Source: Chitinophagales bacterium (GTDB lineage Bacteria > Bacteroidota > Bacteroidia > Chitinophagales > Chitinophagaceae). Taken from it: a stretch of 64,000 nt of DNA. The position numbers and the translations under genes were made by a program. Shown here piece after piece: positions 37,701-45,940 of the stretch; position 1 is the stretch's first letter; the number at the start of each line of letters is the position of its first letter. The notes under the pieces are model-generated. The model worked only from the letters and a program-made list of their open reading frames with translations. It searched no databases and was not told the DNA's origin. Where the stretch lies: positions 1-64,000 of the forward strand of contig JAJPKJ010000068.1 in assembly GCA_021323755.1 (NCBI GenBank), given 5' to 3'.

Positions 37701-40051
37701 TTGCGAGAACCGGCAATAGATGTGCAACATTGGATCAGATTCAATATAGTTACAGCGCAACTGCAGATAGTTTGATCACCACTTTCAATTTATCCAATTA
37801 CACTTCCTCAGATCAGCTGTGGTTGAATTTTTATTATAAGAACCAGGGAATTGATTTCTTATATTATGCAAATGAAGTTTGGATCCGGGGAAATGATAAA
37901 GCTCCATGGATCCAGGTCTTGCTCTTACCCATAGATGCAGCTTCTATCGGAGTATACCAGGCATCGCCAAGCATCGATATCTCAGGAACATTGGCAAGCG
38001 CAACTCCAGCACAAACCATCAGCAGCAGTTTTCAAATAAAGTTTGGTGAAGGGGGTTACACTTCTGCCAACTCTGTTATTACCGATGGAGATCTTGATGA
38101 TGGGTATTCTTTTGATGATATCACCATCACACGGGCGTCAAATGATGTTGCCATGAAAGCATTGATAACGCCGACATTAAAAAATTTCTGCAATCTTTCC
38201 AATGCCGAAGTTATTTCTGTAAAAGTTCAAAACTACAGCTCGTCAGCATTAAATAATATTCCGGTTTCTTATAGCATTAATGGGAATACGATCACGGAAA
38301 CGATCCCTTCCATTGCAGCCCATGATTCTATTGTCTATACTTTTACGCAAACGGCAGATCTGTCGGCTTATCAAAATTATATTTTAAATACATGGGTTAG
38401 TTATCCTTCTGACACATACCATACTAACGACAGTTTATTGAATATTAATTTTCAAACAACACCGGTAATCAGCACCTATCCTTATTTGGAAGGATTTGAA
38501 AATAATAACGGTTATTGGTACACAAATGGGGTCAATGACAGCTGGCAATGGGGAGCTCCGCAAAAGACAATCATTAATAAAGCGGCAAATGGCAATAAAG
38601 CATGGGTTACCAATCTTACCGGGAACTATAATGATAATGAATTGTCCTATCTCTATTCTCCCTGTTTCGATCTAAGCAGTCTGACACAACCTGTATTATC
38701 ATTCAGTCATATTTTCCAAACTGAAGATGATTGTGATTGCGATTATCATTGGGTTGAATATAGTTTGAACGATTCTGTTTGGTTTAAGCTGGGTGTTGTT
38801 GGCAATGGAACCAACTGGTATGACTATACCCCGAAAGAAGCATGGCAAAAATCATATACCAAGTGGCATGTCTCGAGTTATGATGTACCAACCACTGCAA
38901 GCAAAGTGAGATTCAGAATTGTGATGAGCAGCGATCCGGGTGTAAACTATGAAGGCATTGGTATTGACGATGTGCACGTGTTTGATAAAGCTTCTGTTTA
39001 TACCGGCGCAAATACTGATGCGGGGATAACGCAAAATGTGAGCGGTAATAATTGGATAGATTTTGGAGTGGGAAATAATAAGATCGCTTCCATCAATCCG
39101 AACGGACAAGATTTAGGAAGCACCACAGTGAAAGTATTTATAAACAAGACAGGAATTCGCCACACTTACACGCAATATTATTTGGATAGAAATATTGTTG
39201 TTCAGCCAACCAATCAGCCCGCCGACAGTGTTTCGGTAAGATTTTATTTTACTGATGCGGAAGCAGACAGTCTGATCAATGCGACAGGTTGTGCATCCTG
39301 CACAACAATCAGTGATGCATATGAAGCCGGCGTAACGCAGTACAGTGGCGATGCTCCGCATGAGGACAGCACATTAAATAATAACGGAGCAGGAACTTAC
39401 CGGTTTATTTTACCACGACGACAAGTAAGCATTGTGCCAAATGATAATGGCTATTATGCTGAGTATAAAGTTGGCGGATTTTCTGAATTCTGGATCAATG
39501 GCGGTGGAATTACACAAGACCAGCCGTTGCCGATAGTCTTAGAGAATTTCACAGCTTCATTGGTAAATAATAACCAGGGTTTATTAAAATGGAGCGTAGG
39601 AACAGCGTCCGGCATCATCAAATTCGTGGTACAAAAAAGCAGCGATGGAATAAGTTTCACGGATATCGGTACGGTTACTGCACAAAGCAATATCAACAAT
39701 TATCAATTCACAGATAATAATTTGTGGAATGGAAATAATTATTATCGTTTGGAGATCACGGATACCGACGGTAACATCGAGTATTCACAAACCAGGAATT
39801 TATATTACAACGCCAATGGTTTCAGTATTTACATATATCCCAATCCTGTAAAAACAGGATTACTATACATCAACACCTCCGTAAACTGCAACAGCATTCA
39901 GCTCTGCGATGTTTCCGGAAGAATTATAAAATCAATAAGTACAAACGGATTACAAAACACGCTTTCACTGGATAATGTGGCGAAAGGAATTTATCTCGCT
40001 ATAGTAATAACCGATTCTGGTAAAGAGGTTCAGAAAATTATCGTGGAATAA
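34751..40051 (+). CDS. Giant secreted subtilase (S8) with T9SS type A sorting domain
   Basis: 1766 residues. A signal peptide (to about SVAQ) is followed by a region to about 210 that looks like an inhibitor/propeptide. The catalytic domain has Asp240 (TVGVGDDADP), His265 (NLHGTHTTGT) and Ser438 (GTSMSAPTVTG). C-terminal to it lie a P-domain/CBM-like region, fibronectin-III and beta-sandwich modules (including two jelly-roll-like segments with FEGFES/ FDDI-type motifs near 950-1130 and 1240-1420). A T9SS type A tail closes the protein (YPNPVKTGLLYINT, VSGRIIKS, GIYLAIVITDSGKEVQKIIV). It should be exported by Sec and then secreted and surface-attached through T9SS. Substrate unknown. Confidence 0.94.
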   Translation: MKIFYLISLLCFFSIAESVAQTKPKPVRFKNGDFYGNLNIQKGKFNTNSLQKVHFRKKFYALVQFEKIPDSSQKKELASKGIMLFDYLPHNAFMAEISDNASIPELKRFGVNGVYEVNSQYKISNKLSQQISLHKNSTEDLIAVCFYGSISKDEVIKQVEGLGAQIVHTKIQPQKTIFINASEEVVNKIAALPFVTYISEQYLKDIPLNYNNHAAYSIDALNATGGRNLRGENVTVGVGDDADPSGHIDFTGRLFVRTPAPQNLHGTHTTGTTAGGGLLNPMYAGMAPRATIVSQYYSDILVNAPTYINDYGMIVTNNSYYSGLSGCPGEGEYDPLSNYVDWQLTLYDSMLHVFASGNDGSSNCTPYTGSFATIKSGFQCGKNILTVGADNSTTHVVASFSSSGPVNDGRIKPELVAGGVGVISTYPNNVYGSDQGTSMSAPTVTGTLALLYQRYRQLHGGLNPSGALIKAVTCNGADDEGNPGPDFSYGFGRLNGRNAVEMIEKNQFFSGTMSNGGSVNYTIHGVPAGTNQIKIMLYWADAPAAPYATTSLVNDLDLTVISPDATVHHPLILDPSPANVNNNAVEGIDNTNNIEQVVIYNPPAGDFTINVNGTSVPSSSQDYVVVYQIINPSVTVEYPFGSETWVPGQTENIRWSAFGGSGNSFTLEYSTDNGGSWTTINNNIPDGTNLYTWTVPNVATNNALIRVTRNNVGYSDVSDYDFTILGQPSLTVTDSCQGYAKLLWNTIPSASQYEVMQLIGDSMQTIATTTDTSFLVQKLNRDSSYWFTVRANYNGSPGRRAVAVNIIPTGNNTCTLNNDFTVDSLIAPTTGRMFTSTQLGNAVTISAELKNLGGLASSGSIPISYQVNNGSIVTENISTSIPAHTTNTYSFSTPFDFSATGTYNVKVWVSYLSDTLHGNDTLTTIIKNLQNDPLTLNPSFTEGFESAAAATYTSPTLGFTGLDRCDFLANNSNGRVRTFINTGFARTGNRCATLDQIQYSYSATADSLITTFNLSNYTSSDQLWLNFYYKNQGIDFLYYANEVWIRGNDKAPWIQVLLLPIDAASIGVYQASPSIDISGTLASATPAQTISSSFQIKFGEGGYTSANSVITDGDLDDGYSFDDITITRASNDVAMKALITPTLKNFCNLSNAEVISVKVQNYSSSALNNIPVSYSINGNTITETIPSIAAHDSIVYTFTQTADLSAYQNYILNTWVSYPSDTYHTNDSLLNINFQTTPVISTYPYLEGFENNNGYWYTNGVNDSWQWGAPQKTIINKAANGNKAWVTNLTGNYNDNELSYLYSPCFDLSSLTQPVLSFSHIFQTEDDCDCDYHWVEYSLNDSVWFKLGVVGNGTNWYDYTPKEAWQKSYTKWHVSSYDVPTTASKVRFRIVMSSDPGVNYEGIGIDDVHVFDKASVYTGANTDAGITQNVSGNNWIDFGVGNNKIASINPNGQDLGSTTVKVFINKTGIRHTYTQYYLDRNIVVQPTNQPADSVSVRFYFTDAEADSLINATGCASCTTISDAYEAGVTQYSGDAPHEDSTLNNNGAGTYRFILPRRQVSIVPNDNGYYAEYKVGGFSEFWINGGGITQDQPLPIVLENFTASLVNNNQGLLKWSVGTASGIIKFVVQKSSDGISFTDIGTVTAQSNINNYQFTDNNLWNGNNYYRLEITDTDGNIEYSQTRNLYYNANGFSIYIYPNPVKTGLLYINTSVNCNSIQLCDVSGRIIKSISTNGLQNTLSLDNVAKGIYLAIVITDSGKEVQKIIVE

Positions 40052-40083
40052 CAGTACAATTGGCAATGAGGCTGGCAATTGAT

Positions 40084-40118
40084 AAAAAAAGAAAGCCCTC
40101 CTGGGAACAGGACGGCCT
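40084..40118 (-). terminator. Intrinsic terminator for the small Ser/Thr/Lys-rich lipoprotein
   Basis: Read on the minus strand, GCCGTCCTG-TTCC-CAGGAGGGC forms a stem of 9 pairs with one mismatch, followed by TTTCTTTTTTT. It starts about 30 bases after the stop of the lipoprotein gene at 40148. Confidence 0.75.
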
Positions 40119-40147
40119 CTAACGATTGCTTGCCATATGAAAAAAAC

Positions 40148-40351
40148 TTACTTCTTAGTTGTTGTATCCTTAGCTTTAGCTGATGTATCCATTTTCATTT
40201 TTGAAGTGTCAGAACTCATTTTGCTAGAGTCTCCTGCCATTTTACTAGATGTATCGGTACTTTTTGCAGTAGAATCTGTAGCAGTACTGCTGCCGCCGCT
40301 ATTGCAGGCAGCAAACGCGCCTATTGCTAAAACTAAGAGGAACTTTTTCAT
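40148..40351 (-). CDS. Small Ser/Thr/Lys/Asp-rich lipoprotein
   Basis: 67 residues from ATG 40351 (MKKFLLVLAIGAFAACNSGG; an ATG at 40360 adds three). A typical lipoprotein signal ends at Cys16. The mature peptide is a repetitive run of SKM, DTS and KSTD-like units with no aromatic residues, so it is probably disordered. A matching terminator follows. An ORF on the opposite strand over the same bases is a shadow. Function unknown; it lies upstream of, and divergent from, the sigma factor gene. Confidence 0.7.
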   Translation of the reverse strand: MKKFLLVLAIGAFAACNSGGSSTATDSTAKSTDTSSKMAGDSSKMSSDTSKMKMDTSAKAKDTTTKK

Positions 40352-40553
40352 TGTGTTCATTTTTTTTGTTTGTTAACGAATGGTTTCATGTTAATACAAT
40401 TATCCTAAGAAAGTAACCCACCGTTAAAAAGATTTTTTTTTACTTTTTTTGCTCCTGATCGCTTCCCATAAAATAATTTGAACATTTACATAAAATTTTG
40501 GTTCAATTTTGGGTTACGAATGTTAAATTTCGGTATTAAATAACGCATCAACG

Positions 40554-41123
40554 GTGACGACGGATTCAAAAGAACAAGAATTGCTACACGGATTGGCGCT
40601 TAACAACAGGCAGGCCATTGAAACCATTTATAAGGATAACTATAATATGGTTCAAACACTTATCATCAATAATAGTGGAAGCCCGGATGATGCAAAAGAT
40701 ATTTTTCAGGAAGCAATGATCGTGTTGTATGAAAAAGTGAAAACCGGTTCTTTCGAATTGAATTGCCAGATAAAAACTTACGTATATTCAGTTTGCAGGA
40801 GGCTTTGGTTAAAAAGATTAAATCAGCTTCAACGGTCTGCACCTGAAATTGAAAATATTGAAGAGAGTATTGCCATAGAGGACGAATTGGAATTGCATGA
40901 ACAACGCAATAGCGATTTTTTGCTGATGGAAAAGGCAATGAATCATTTGGGTGAACCTTGCAAAAGTTTGTTGGAGGCTTATTATCTGCAGAAGAAAAGT
41001 ATGGTCGAAATCGCAGGCAATTTTGGATACACCAACGCAGATAATGCAAAAAATCAGAAATACAAATGCCTGATGCGGCTAAAGAAAATGTTTTTCGATC
41101 AATATAAAACTAACACAGAATAA
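40554..41123 (+). CDS. ECF-type RNA polymerase sigma factor
   Basis: 189 residues from a GTG start (40554); the next methionine is too far in to leave an intact sigma-2 region. The sigma-2 part is DAKDIFQEAMIVLYEKV, and the sigma-4 helix-turn-helix lies around LLEAYYLQKKSMVEIAGNFGYTNADNAKNQKYKCLMRLK. Directs RNA polymerase to a specific regulon. Its stop overlaps the ATG of the next gene (TAATG), whose product has an anti-sigma-like N-terminus, so it is regulated as a sigma/anti-sigma pair. Confidence 0.9.
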   Translation: MTTDSKEQELLHGLALNNRQAIETIYKDNYNMVQTLIINNSGSPDDAKDIFQEAMIVLYEKVKTGSFELNCQIKTYVYSVCRRLWLKRLNQLQRSAPEIENIEESIAIEDELELHEQRNSDFLLMEKAMNHLGEPCKSLLEAYYLQKKSMVEIAGNFGYTNADNAKNQKYKCLMRLKKMFFDQYKTNTE

Positions 41124-42214
41124 TGCAGGAGATTAATATGTTGGATGCTATTGAACGCTATATCAGGGGTGAAATGCTTCCTGAAGAAAGGGTGTTTTTT
41201 GAACACCTGCGCAAAAGCAATCCGCAGGTTGACCAGATGGTGGTTGAGCATACTATTTTCTTAAACCAGATGAATAAATTTGGAGAAAGAAAGAATTTCA
41301 GATCAAATCTACAGGATATACACAATCAACTATTCGAAACCGGCGCGATTAAAAAGCCTTCTGAGGCAAGAGTGGTAGTGCTGTGGCGCAAATACAAACG
41401 TGTTGTTGCCATCGCTGCCTGTATCGCCGGTATCACTGCATTAGGTATTAGCGGCTTGATAGAATATTTTACTCCTAAGGCCAATGTTTCCGAAATTGCC
41501 CAGTTGAAACAAGAAATTAATAAAGTAAAACGCACGCAAATAGATCAGGCAGTAGTGATCAATAATTTCAAATCTGCGTCTATTCGTCCGCTTGCACCCG
41601 GAAAATTTGGAGGAACTGGTTTTTTAATTGACGGCAATGGATATATTGCTACCAGCGCACATGTGGTGAGCAAGGCGGATTCTGTTTATGTTGAAAACAA
41701 TAAAGGAGAATATTTTAAAACTTCCACTGTTTATTTTAATGATACAACGGATGTCGCTATTCTTAAAATTCAGGATTCTCGTTTCGAAACAAAATCATTA
41801 CCCTATAGCATAAGAAAATCTGCCGCTGATCTGGGGGAAGAAATATTTACGCTCGGTTTTCCGCGTAATGAAATCGTTTATGGTAAAGGTTATCTAAGCG
41901 CTCATACCGGTTATAACGGCGACTCAACTTCTTATCAGATCGCCATTTCTGCAAATCCTGGAAACTCAGGTGGCCCGATTTTTAATCCGAATGGAGAAGT
42001 AATTGGAATTCTTAGTGGCAAGCAAACCACTGCAGAAGGCGTTGTATTCTCCAGCAAGTCGGGGAATATTTATAAAGCCCTTGATGATATACGCAAAGAT
42101 ACCAGCATCAATGCTTCCATTAAAATGCCTGCTTCTTCTTCGGTGAAAGGAATGGATCGTGTTGACCAGGTTAAGAAAATAGCCGATTGTATTTTTATTG
42201 TAAAGAGCTACTAA
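41123..42214 (+). CDS. Membrane-anchored trypsin-like serine protease with anti-sigma-like cytosolic segment
   Basis: 363 residues. Residues 1-80 are cytosolic and resemble anti-sigma N-termini (IERYIRGEMLPEERVFFEHL, then SNPQVDQMV). A single membrane span at about 93-112 follows, then a short coiled-coil linker (IAQLKQEINKVK). Residues about 150-310 are a DegP/HtrA-like trypsin domain with His180 (TSAHVV), Asp210 (DTTDVAILKI) and Ser282 (NPGNSGGPIF). No PDZ domain was recognised. Expected topology puts the protease in the periplasm and the sigma-binding part in the cytosol. The one-base overlap with the sigma gene indicates coupled translation. Regulation of the sigma factor by this protein is inference. 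Confidence 0.88.
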   Translation: MQEINMLDAIERYIRGEMLPEERVFFEHLRKSNPQVDQMVVEHTIFLNQMNKFGERKNFRSNLQDIHNQLFETGAIKKPSEARVVVLWRKYKRVVAIAACIAGITALGISGLIEYFTPKANVSEIAQLKQEINKVKRTQIDQAVVINNFKSASIRPLAPGKFGGTGFLIDGNGYIATSAHVVSKADSVYVENNKGEYFKTSTVYFNDTTDVAILKIQDSRFETKSLPYSIRKSAADLGEEIFTLGFPRNEIVYGKGYLSAHTGYNGDSTSYQIAISANPGNSGGPIFNPNGEVIGILSGKQTTAEGVVFSSKSGNIYKALDDIRKDTSINASIKMPASSSVKGMDRVDQVKKIADCIFIVKSY

Positions 42215-42271
42215 AATTTGCGAATTGGGATTTTAGATTTTCCTTTCCGACAAATCTTATATCATACCGCA

Positions 42272-43174
42272 TTATTTCCAGAGGTTATCGGGATAAAGTC
42301 CCGCATTAATCAGATTATTCAGGCTTTGCTGCACTTCGGGCGCATCTTCTTTGTAGGTTACGCCAAACCATTTTGCATCGGTTGGAATAACTCTAATAGC
42401 GCCTCTTCCTTCATGAATAAACCGATCGCCGATTATCGGTATAAAGAATTCTGATTTTGGATTGCCCGCATTTTCCGCCAAGAATTCAAGAAAAATGTCT
42501 TTGGTGAACGCAAAAACAGATGGATCGAAACACCAGAAATTCATGGACACTTTTGAATCGAATGGAACTTCAAATTTCTTGTCGCCTTCTTCGTATGTAA
42601 TTATGTTTTGCTCATTGCGATAGATTTTTGTTCGTTCGGCAATGGAGACAAGGTTATTATTTGAATCGACCTGGCAGACACCGCGGCTAACCGAACCATT
42701 ATCAGAAAGCGTTTTTGCCAATTCATATCCGATGATCGAATACAGTTTCGCATTGCAGGCAGTTGTTAAAAACAGATGGGCTTTTTCAAATGCATCACGC
42801 CCATAGAAATCATCTGCGTTAATAACAGCAAATGGTTCATTGATCGCATCTACCGCGCAGAGCACAGCATGTGCGGTACCCCATGGTTTTGTTCTTTCTG
42901 CCGGAACACTAAATCCATCAACAAAAGCATGCAGATCCTGGTAAACATAATCGGTTTCCATTCTGCCTTTTAATTTCGGCTCAAATATTTCTTTAAAATC
43001 ATCTGCAAAATCTTTGCGAATAATAAACACCACTTTCTTAAATCCGGCTCTTATCGCATCATAGATTGAATAATCCATTATTGTTTCCCCGCTCGGACCA
43101 AAACCCTGAACCTGTTTCATGCTACCATACCGCGAAGCCATCCCGGCTGCCAAAATTAAAAGTGTTGGCTGCAT
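42272..43174 (-). CDS. NTP-transferase-family nucleotidyltransferase
   Basis: About 300 residues; I start at ATG 43174 (MQPTLLILAAGMASRYGSMKQ) because it opens exactly on the family's nucleotide-binding motif LAAGxxxRxGxxKQ. The upstream in-frame ATG at 43255 would add a hydrophobic stretch and overlap the neighbouring gene. The acidic metal motif is INADDFYG. The fold is that of sugar-phosphate nucleotidylyltransferases, but the sugar is not readable. Divergent from the PLP gene, with a short shared promoter region. Confidence 0.88.
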   Translation of the reverse strand: MQPTLLILAAGMASRYGSMKQVQGFGPSGETIMDYSIYDAIRAGFKKVVFIIRKDFADDFKEIFEPKLKGRMETDYVYQDLHAFVDGFSVPAERTKPWGTAHAVLCAVDAINEPFAVINADDFYGRDAFEKAHLFLTTACNAKLYSIIGYELAKTLSDNGSVSRGVCQVDSNNNLVSIAERTKIYRNEQNIITYEEGDKKFEVPFDSKVSMNFWCFDPSVFAFTKDIFLEFLAENAGNPKSEFFIPIIGDRFIHEGRGAIRVIPTDAKWFGVTYKEDAPEVQQSLNNLINAGLYPDNLWK

Positions 43175-43232
43175 TATTAATTTATTTTTGTCGCACGAAA
43201 ATAGAAAAAATGAGTGAAAAAGAATTTGTTTT

Positions 43233-44147
43233 ATGTTGAACACAAAAGAAATCATTGATATTAATCTGGCGACGATCGATCAATTGCAATTACCGGAACT
43301 TACAGAAAAGAATATTAAGGCAGATGTGTTGCGATTAGATAAAATTCATCCCATTATCTCAGGAAATAAATGGTTCAAACTAAAATATTATTTAGACGAT
43401 GCAGTTGACCGGAAGATCAGCACGATAATAACTTTTGGAGGTGCCTATTCCAACCATATTATTGCCACCGCTTTCGCGGCCCGGGAATATGGAATGAAAT
43501 CAATCGGCATAATTCGGGGTGAGGAGGCACAGATACTATCAGCAACATTGAAAAGCGCAAAGGAATATGGGATGAAGCTGCAATTTATCAGCCGCGCAGA
43601 TTATGCAAAAAAAGATAATGAAGATATTCTTAATGAACTTCATCCAAACTCATTAATGATACCTGAAGGTGGCGCCGGGATAAAGGGAATAGAAGGTAGC
43701 GCTGAAATATTGGCAGTAGCTAACAGTAATGAATACACGCATATCTTGTGTGCTGCTGGAACCGCAACTACATTCATTGGTTTAGCCAATGGCAGCAATA
43801 CATCGCAGGAAATAATCGGTATTTCAGTGCTTAAGGGAATTAGCGATCTGCTTGAAAAAAACAGTCATTATCTTGCCCAACCTGAAAAAATAAATTATTG
43901 CAAAATCATTACAGCATATGATTTTGGCGGTTACGGGAAAAAAAATACGGAGCTTTTCAAATTCATGAATTTGTTTTATGAAAGAACCGGGATAAGAACT
44001 GATTTTGTTTATACCGGCAAGCTGTTTTACGGAGCATTCGATCTTATTAAGAATGATTTTTTTGCAGCGGGCAGTAAACTGCTTATTATACATAGTGGTG
44101 GTTTGCAGGGAAATGATTCATTACCAGAAGGAACACTGAATTTTTAA
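43233..44147 (+). CDS. D-cysteine desulfhydrase / ACC-deaminase-family PLP enzyme
   Basis: 304 residues, fold-type II PLP enzyme. PLP lysine lies in ISGNKWFKLKYYL, and FGGAYSNHIIATA is the conserved asparagine/serine motif of this family; ESILHAAGTATT-like phosphate-binding residues appear in ILCAAGTATTF. Members cleave D-cysteine to pyruvate, H2S and ammonia, or deaminate 1-aminocyclopropane-1-carboxylate. D-cysteine desulfhydrase is more usual in bacteria of this group. A TATTTTTG -7-like box lies at 43183-43190. Confidence 0.88.
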   Translation: MLNTKEIIDINLATIDQLQLPELTEKNIKADVLRLDKIHPIISGNKWFKLKYYLDDAVDRKISTIITFGGAYSNHIIATAFAAREYGMKSIGIIRGEEAQILSATLKSAKEYGMKLQFISRADYAKKDNEDILNELHPNSLMIPEGGAGIKGIEGSAEILAVANSNEYTHILCAAGTATTFIGLANGSNTSQEIIGISVLKGISDLLEKNSHYLAQPEKINYCKIITAYDFGGYGKKNTELFKFMNLFYERTGIRTDFVYTGKLFYGAFDLIKNDFFAAGSKLLIIHSGGLQGNDSLPEGTLNF

Positions 44148-44170
44148 CTGAAAATTGGATTTCATTATTT

Positions 44171-44178
44171 TATCTTTG
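44171..44178 (+). promoter_or_regulatory. Candidate -7 promoter element for exported protein gene
   Basis: TATCTTTG matches TAnnTTTG exactly and lies 41 bases upstream of the ATG at 44220. A TTG is present upstream but at only 13 bases, too close for a standard -33. Confidence 0.4.
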
Positions 44179-44219
44179 CCGCTTCAAAACAACTTAATAA
44201 AAGATTCGTTATTGTAAAC

Positions 44220-45122
44220 ATGCATTGCAGACAGGTTTTATTTTTTATTTGCTTATTATCTGCCACAACCATCTTCGCGCAGGATACGCTTCCCCGATTT
44301 TCCGCAATCACTAAAGGAAATGGAAAAGTCATTATCAGCTGGCACAACAGTTTTCAATCCGTGAGCCAAATTAGTATTCAGCGATCATCCGACAGCCTGA
44401 AAAATTTCACATCGTTGTTAACCGTCCCCGATCCATCCATTCCTCAAAATGGTTTTGTTGATGCAAAAGCGCCAAACCCCAATATGTATTATCGTCTTTT
44501 TATTGTAATGGAAAATGGCAGTTATCTTTTTACCAAATCAAAAAGAGCATCCTCCTCAGAGGCGCCGCCTGAAAATGAAACTGCGGATAACAATGAGATA
44601 AAATTAAAAGGCGAAGATCAGCGAATAACTTATCAACAGAATAATAAGACCGCAAGAATTTCAGGACCAACAAAAATAAATGGGATCGCAAATGTTGAGG
44701 TTGATAAAACAATTTTTATTAAAAGAAATGATTCATTGATCGGACAGGTCTCCGGAAAAACATTAAAACATTTCCGCGATTCGGTAATGAGCAAAACCAA
44801 GGATACACTGGCCTTCGTTGATTCTGATACGATCCTCATCAAATCATTCGTTCCCAAGGAAGTTTATAAGGTTTCTAGTTATGTGTATGCAGGAAAAGAT
44901 GGTAATATCAATATTGCGCTTCCAGATGCACATGCAAAAAAATATTCAGTGAAATTTTTAGAGTTAGACTTGTCTCCCCTTTTCGATATTAAGGAAGTGA
45001 AAGATGTTTTGTTGATTGTGGACAAAACAAATTTTGTTCACTCAGGCTGGTTTCGGTTTGAATTGTATGAAGACGGAAAACTGAAAGAAAAGAACAAATT
45101 TTTTATTCCAAAAGATTTTTAA
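44220..45122 (+). CDS. Exported protein with fibronectin-III-like domain, unknown function
   Basis: 300 residues with a signal peptide (to about IFAQ, residue 20). Residues about 25-105 form a fibronectin-III-like beta sandwich (KVIISWHNSFQSVSQISIQRS to NMYYRLFIVMENG). The remainder is lysine- and acid-rich with no recognised domain (IKSFVPKEVYKVSSYVYAGK). Probably periplasmic or surface. Its stop lies 35 bases from the convergent lipB stop. Confidence 0.7.
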   Translation: MHCRQVLFFICLLSATTIFAQDTLPRFSAITKGNGKVIISWHNSFQSVSQISIQRSSDSLKNFTSLLTVPDPSIPQNGFVDAKAPNPNMYYRLFIVMENGSYLFTKSKRASSSEAPPENETADNNEIKLKGEDQRITYQQNNKTARISGPTKINGIANVEVDKTIFIKRNDSLIGQVSGKTLKHFRDSVMSKTKDTLAFVDSDTILIKSFVPKEVYKVSSYVYAGKDGNINIALPDAHAKKYSVKFLELDLSPLFDIKEVKDVLLIVDKTNFVHSGWFRFELYEDGKLKEKNKFFIPKDF

Positions 45123-45157
45123 CGGGTTTATCGTTTTGAAACGGGCTTTTCTACGAT

Positions 45158-45883
45158 TTAAGAAAGATAAACAAGACTGCACTCAAACACCTTCTCAAAA
45201 TTTTGCCTGATTTTTTCTTTTACCTCGTCAATGGAAATCTTTTTCCCTAATTCTCTTTCCAAAGAAGTCACCTGCTTATCCGCAATTCCACAAGGAATGA
45301 TGTTGTTAAAATAAGAGAGATCAGTATTCACGTTAAAAGCAAATCCGTGCATGGTGATCCAGCGGCTGCAACGCACACCGATCGCGCAAATTTTCCTTGC
45401 TTTGAATTTTATGTCAGGTTCGATCCACACTCCTGTTTCACCGGGTGATCTTTCTCCTTTTATTCCAAATTCAGCCAGGGTTCTAATGATCACTTCTTCC
45501 AAGTTGCGCAAATATTTTCCAATGTCGGTGCCAAATTTTTCAAGATCCAAAATTGGATAAGCAACAATTTGTTCTGGTCCGTGAAAAGTAATATCACCTC
45601 CGCGATTTGTTTTAAAAAATTCAATGCCGTGTTCTTTCATTTCTTCATCATTCATCAATATATTTTCGGCATGACCGCTTTTTCCTAGAGTATAAACCGG
45701 CGGATGTTCAACAAAGAGTAAATAGTTTGTGGTTTGTAGTTGGTGGTTCGGAATTACTTCAGACGCCTGAGTCCGCACTTCGGACTTGATCCGAACGTTT
45801 TCCTGAAGCAACTCTTCCTGGTAATTCCACGCCTGCTGGTATTCCATCTTGCCTAAATCGGAAAATATCACTTGCTGCATCAT
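45158..45883 (-). CDS. lipB: Lipoyl(octanoyl) transferase
   Basis: 241 residues. Transfers octanoyl from ACP to lipoyl-dependent enzymes. Motifs: LLFVEHPPVYTLGKSG, RGGDITFHGPEQIVAYPI, catalytic Lys164 and Cys198 (NNIIPCGI), and RWITMHGFAFNVN. Residues about 30-50 are an extra, low-complexity stretch (VRIKSEVRTQASEVIPNHQ) absent from compact LipB proteins; the DNA under it is a nested palindrome (45746-45796). Start ATG at 45883. The divergent pseudouridine synthase gene starts close by. Confidence 0.93.
   Translation of the reverse strand: MMQQVIFSDLGKMEYQQAWNYQEELLQENVRIKSEVRTQASEVIPNHQLQTTNYLLFVEHPPVYTLGKSGHAENILMNDEEMKEHGIEFFKTNRGGDITFHGPEQIVAYPILDLEKFGTDIGKYLRNLEEVIIRTLAEFGIKGERSPGETGVWIEPDIKFKARKICAIGVRCSRWITMHGFAFNVNTDLSYFNNIIPCGIADKQVTSLERELGKKISIDEVKEKIRQNFEKVFECSLVYLS
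45746..45796 (-). repeat. Palindromic element inserted in frame within lipB
   Basis: A 51-base block (17 codons) bounded by GTTCGG (45746-45751) and CCGAAC (45791-45796). Internal inverted repeats are AGTCCG/CGGACT (45770-45786) and TCAG/CTGA. It encodes the extra residues of LipB. The adjoining bases 45721-45745 are a repetitive TTTGTGGTTTGTAG-type run usually seen between genes in Bacteroidota. Confidence 0.6.
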
Positions 45884-45890
45884 AATAATG

Positions 45891-45926
45891 CAAATTTAAT
45901 ACAAACCCGCAACTATCTTATTTTTG
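45891..45926. promoter_or_regulatory. Divergent -7 elements for lipB and the pseudouridine synthase
   Basis: Minus strand: TAAATTTG at 45891-45898, 8 bases before the lipB ATG. Plus strand: TATTTTTG at 45919-45926, 15 bases before the TTG start of the pseudouridine synthase. Both fit TAnnTTTG; neither has a convincing -33 partner. Confidence 0.35.
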
Positions 45927-45940
45927 TAAAAACCGGAACA

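Noticed and set aside
40137-40376. 79-residue plus-strand ORF opposite the small lipoprotein
   Set aside because: The minus-strand ORF has a perfect lipoprotein signal and terminator; the plus-strand one is its hydrophobic mirror image.
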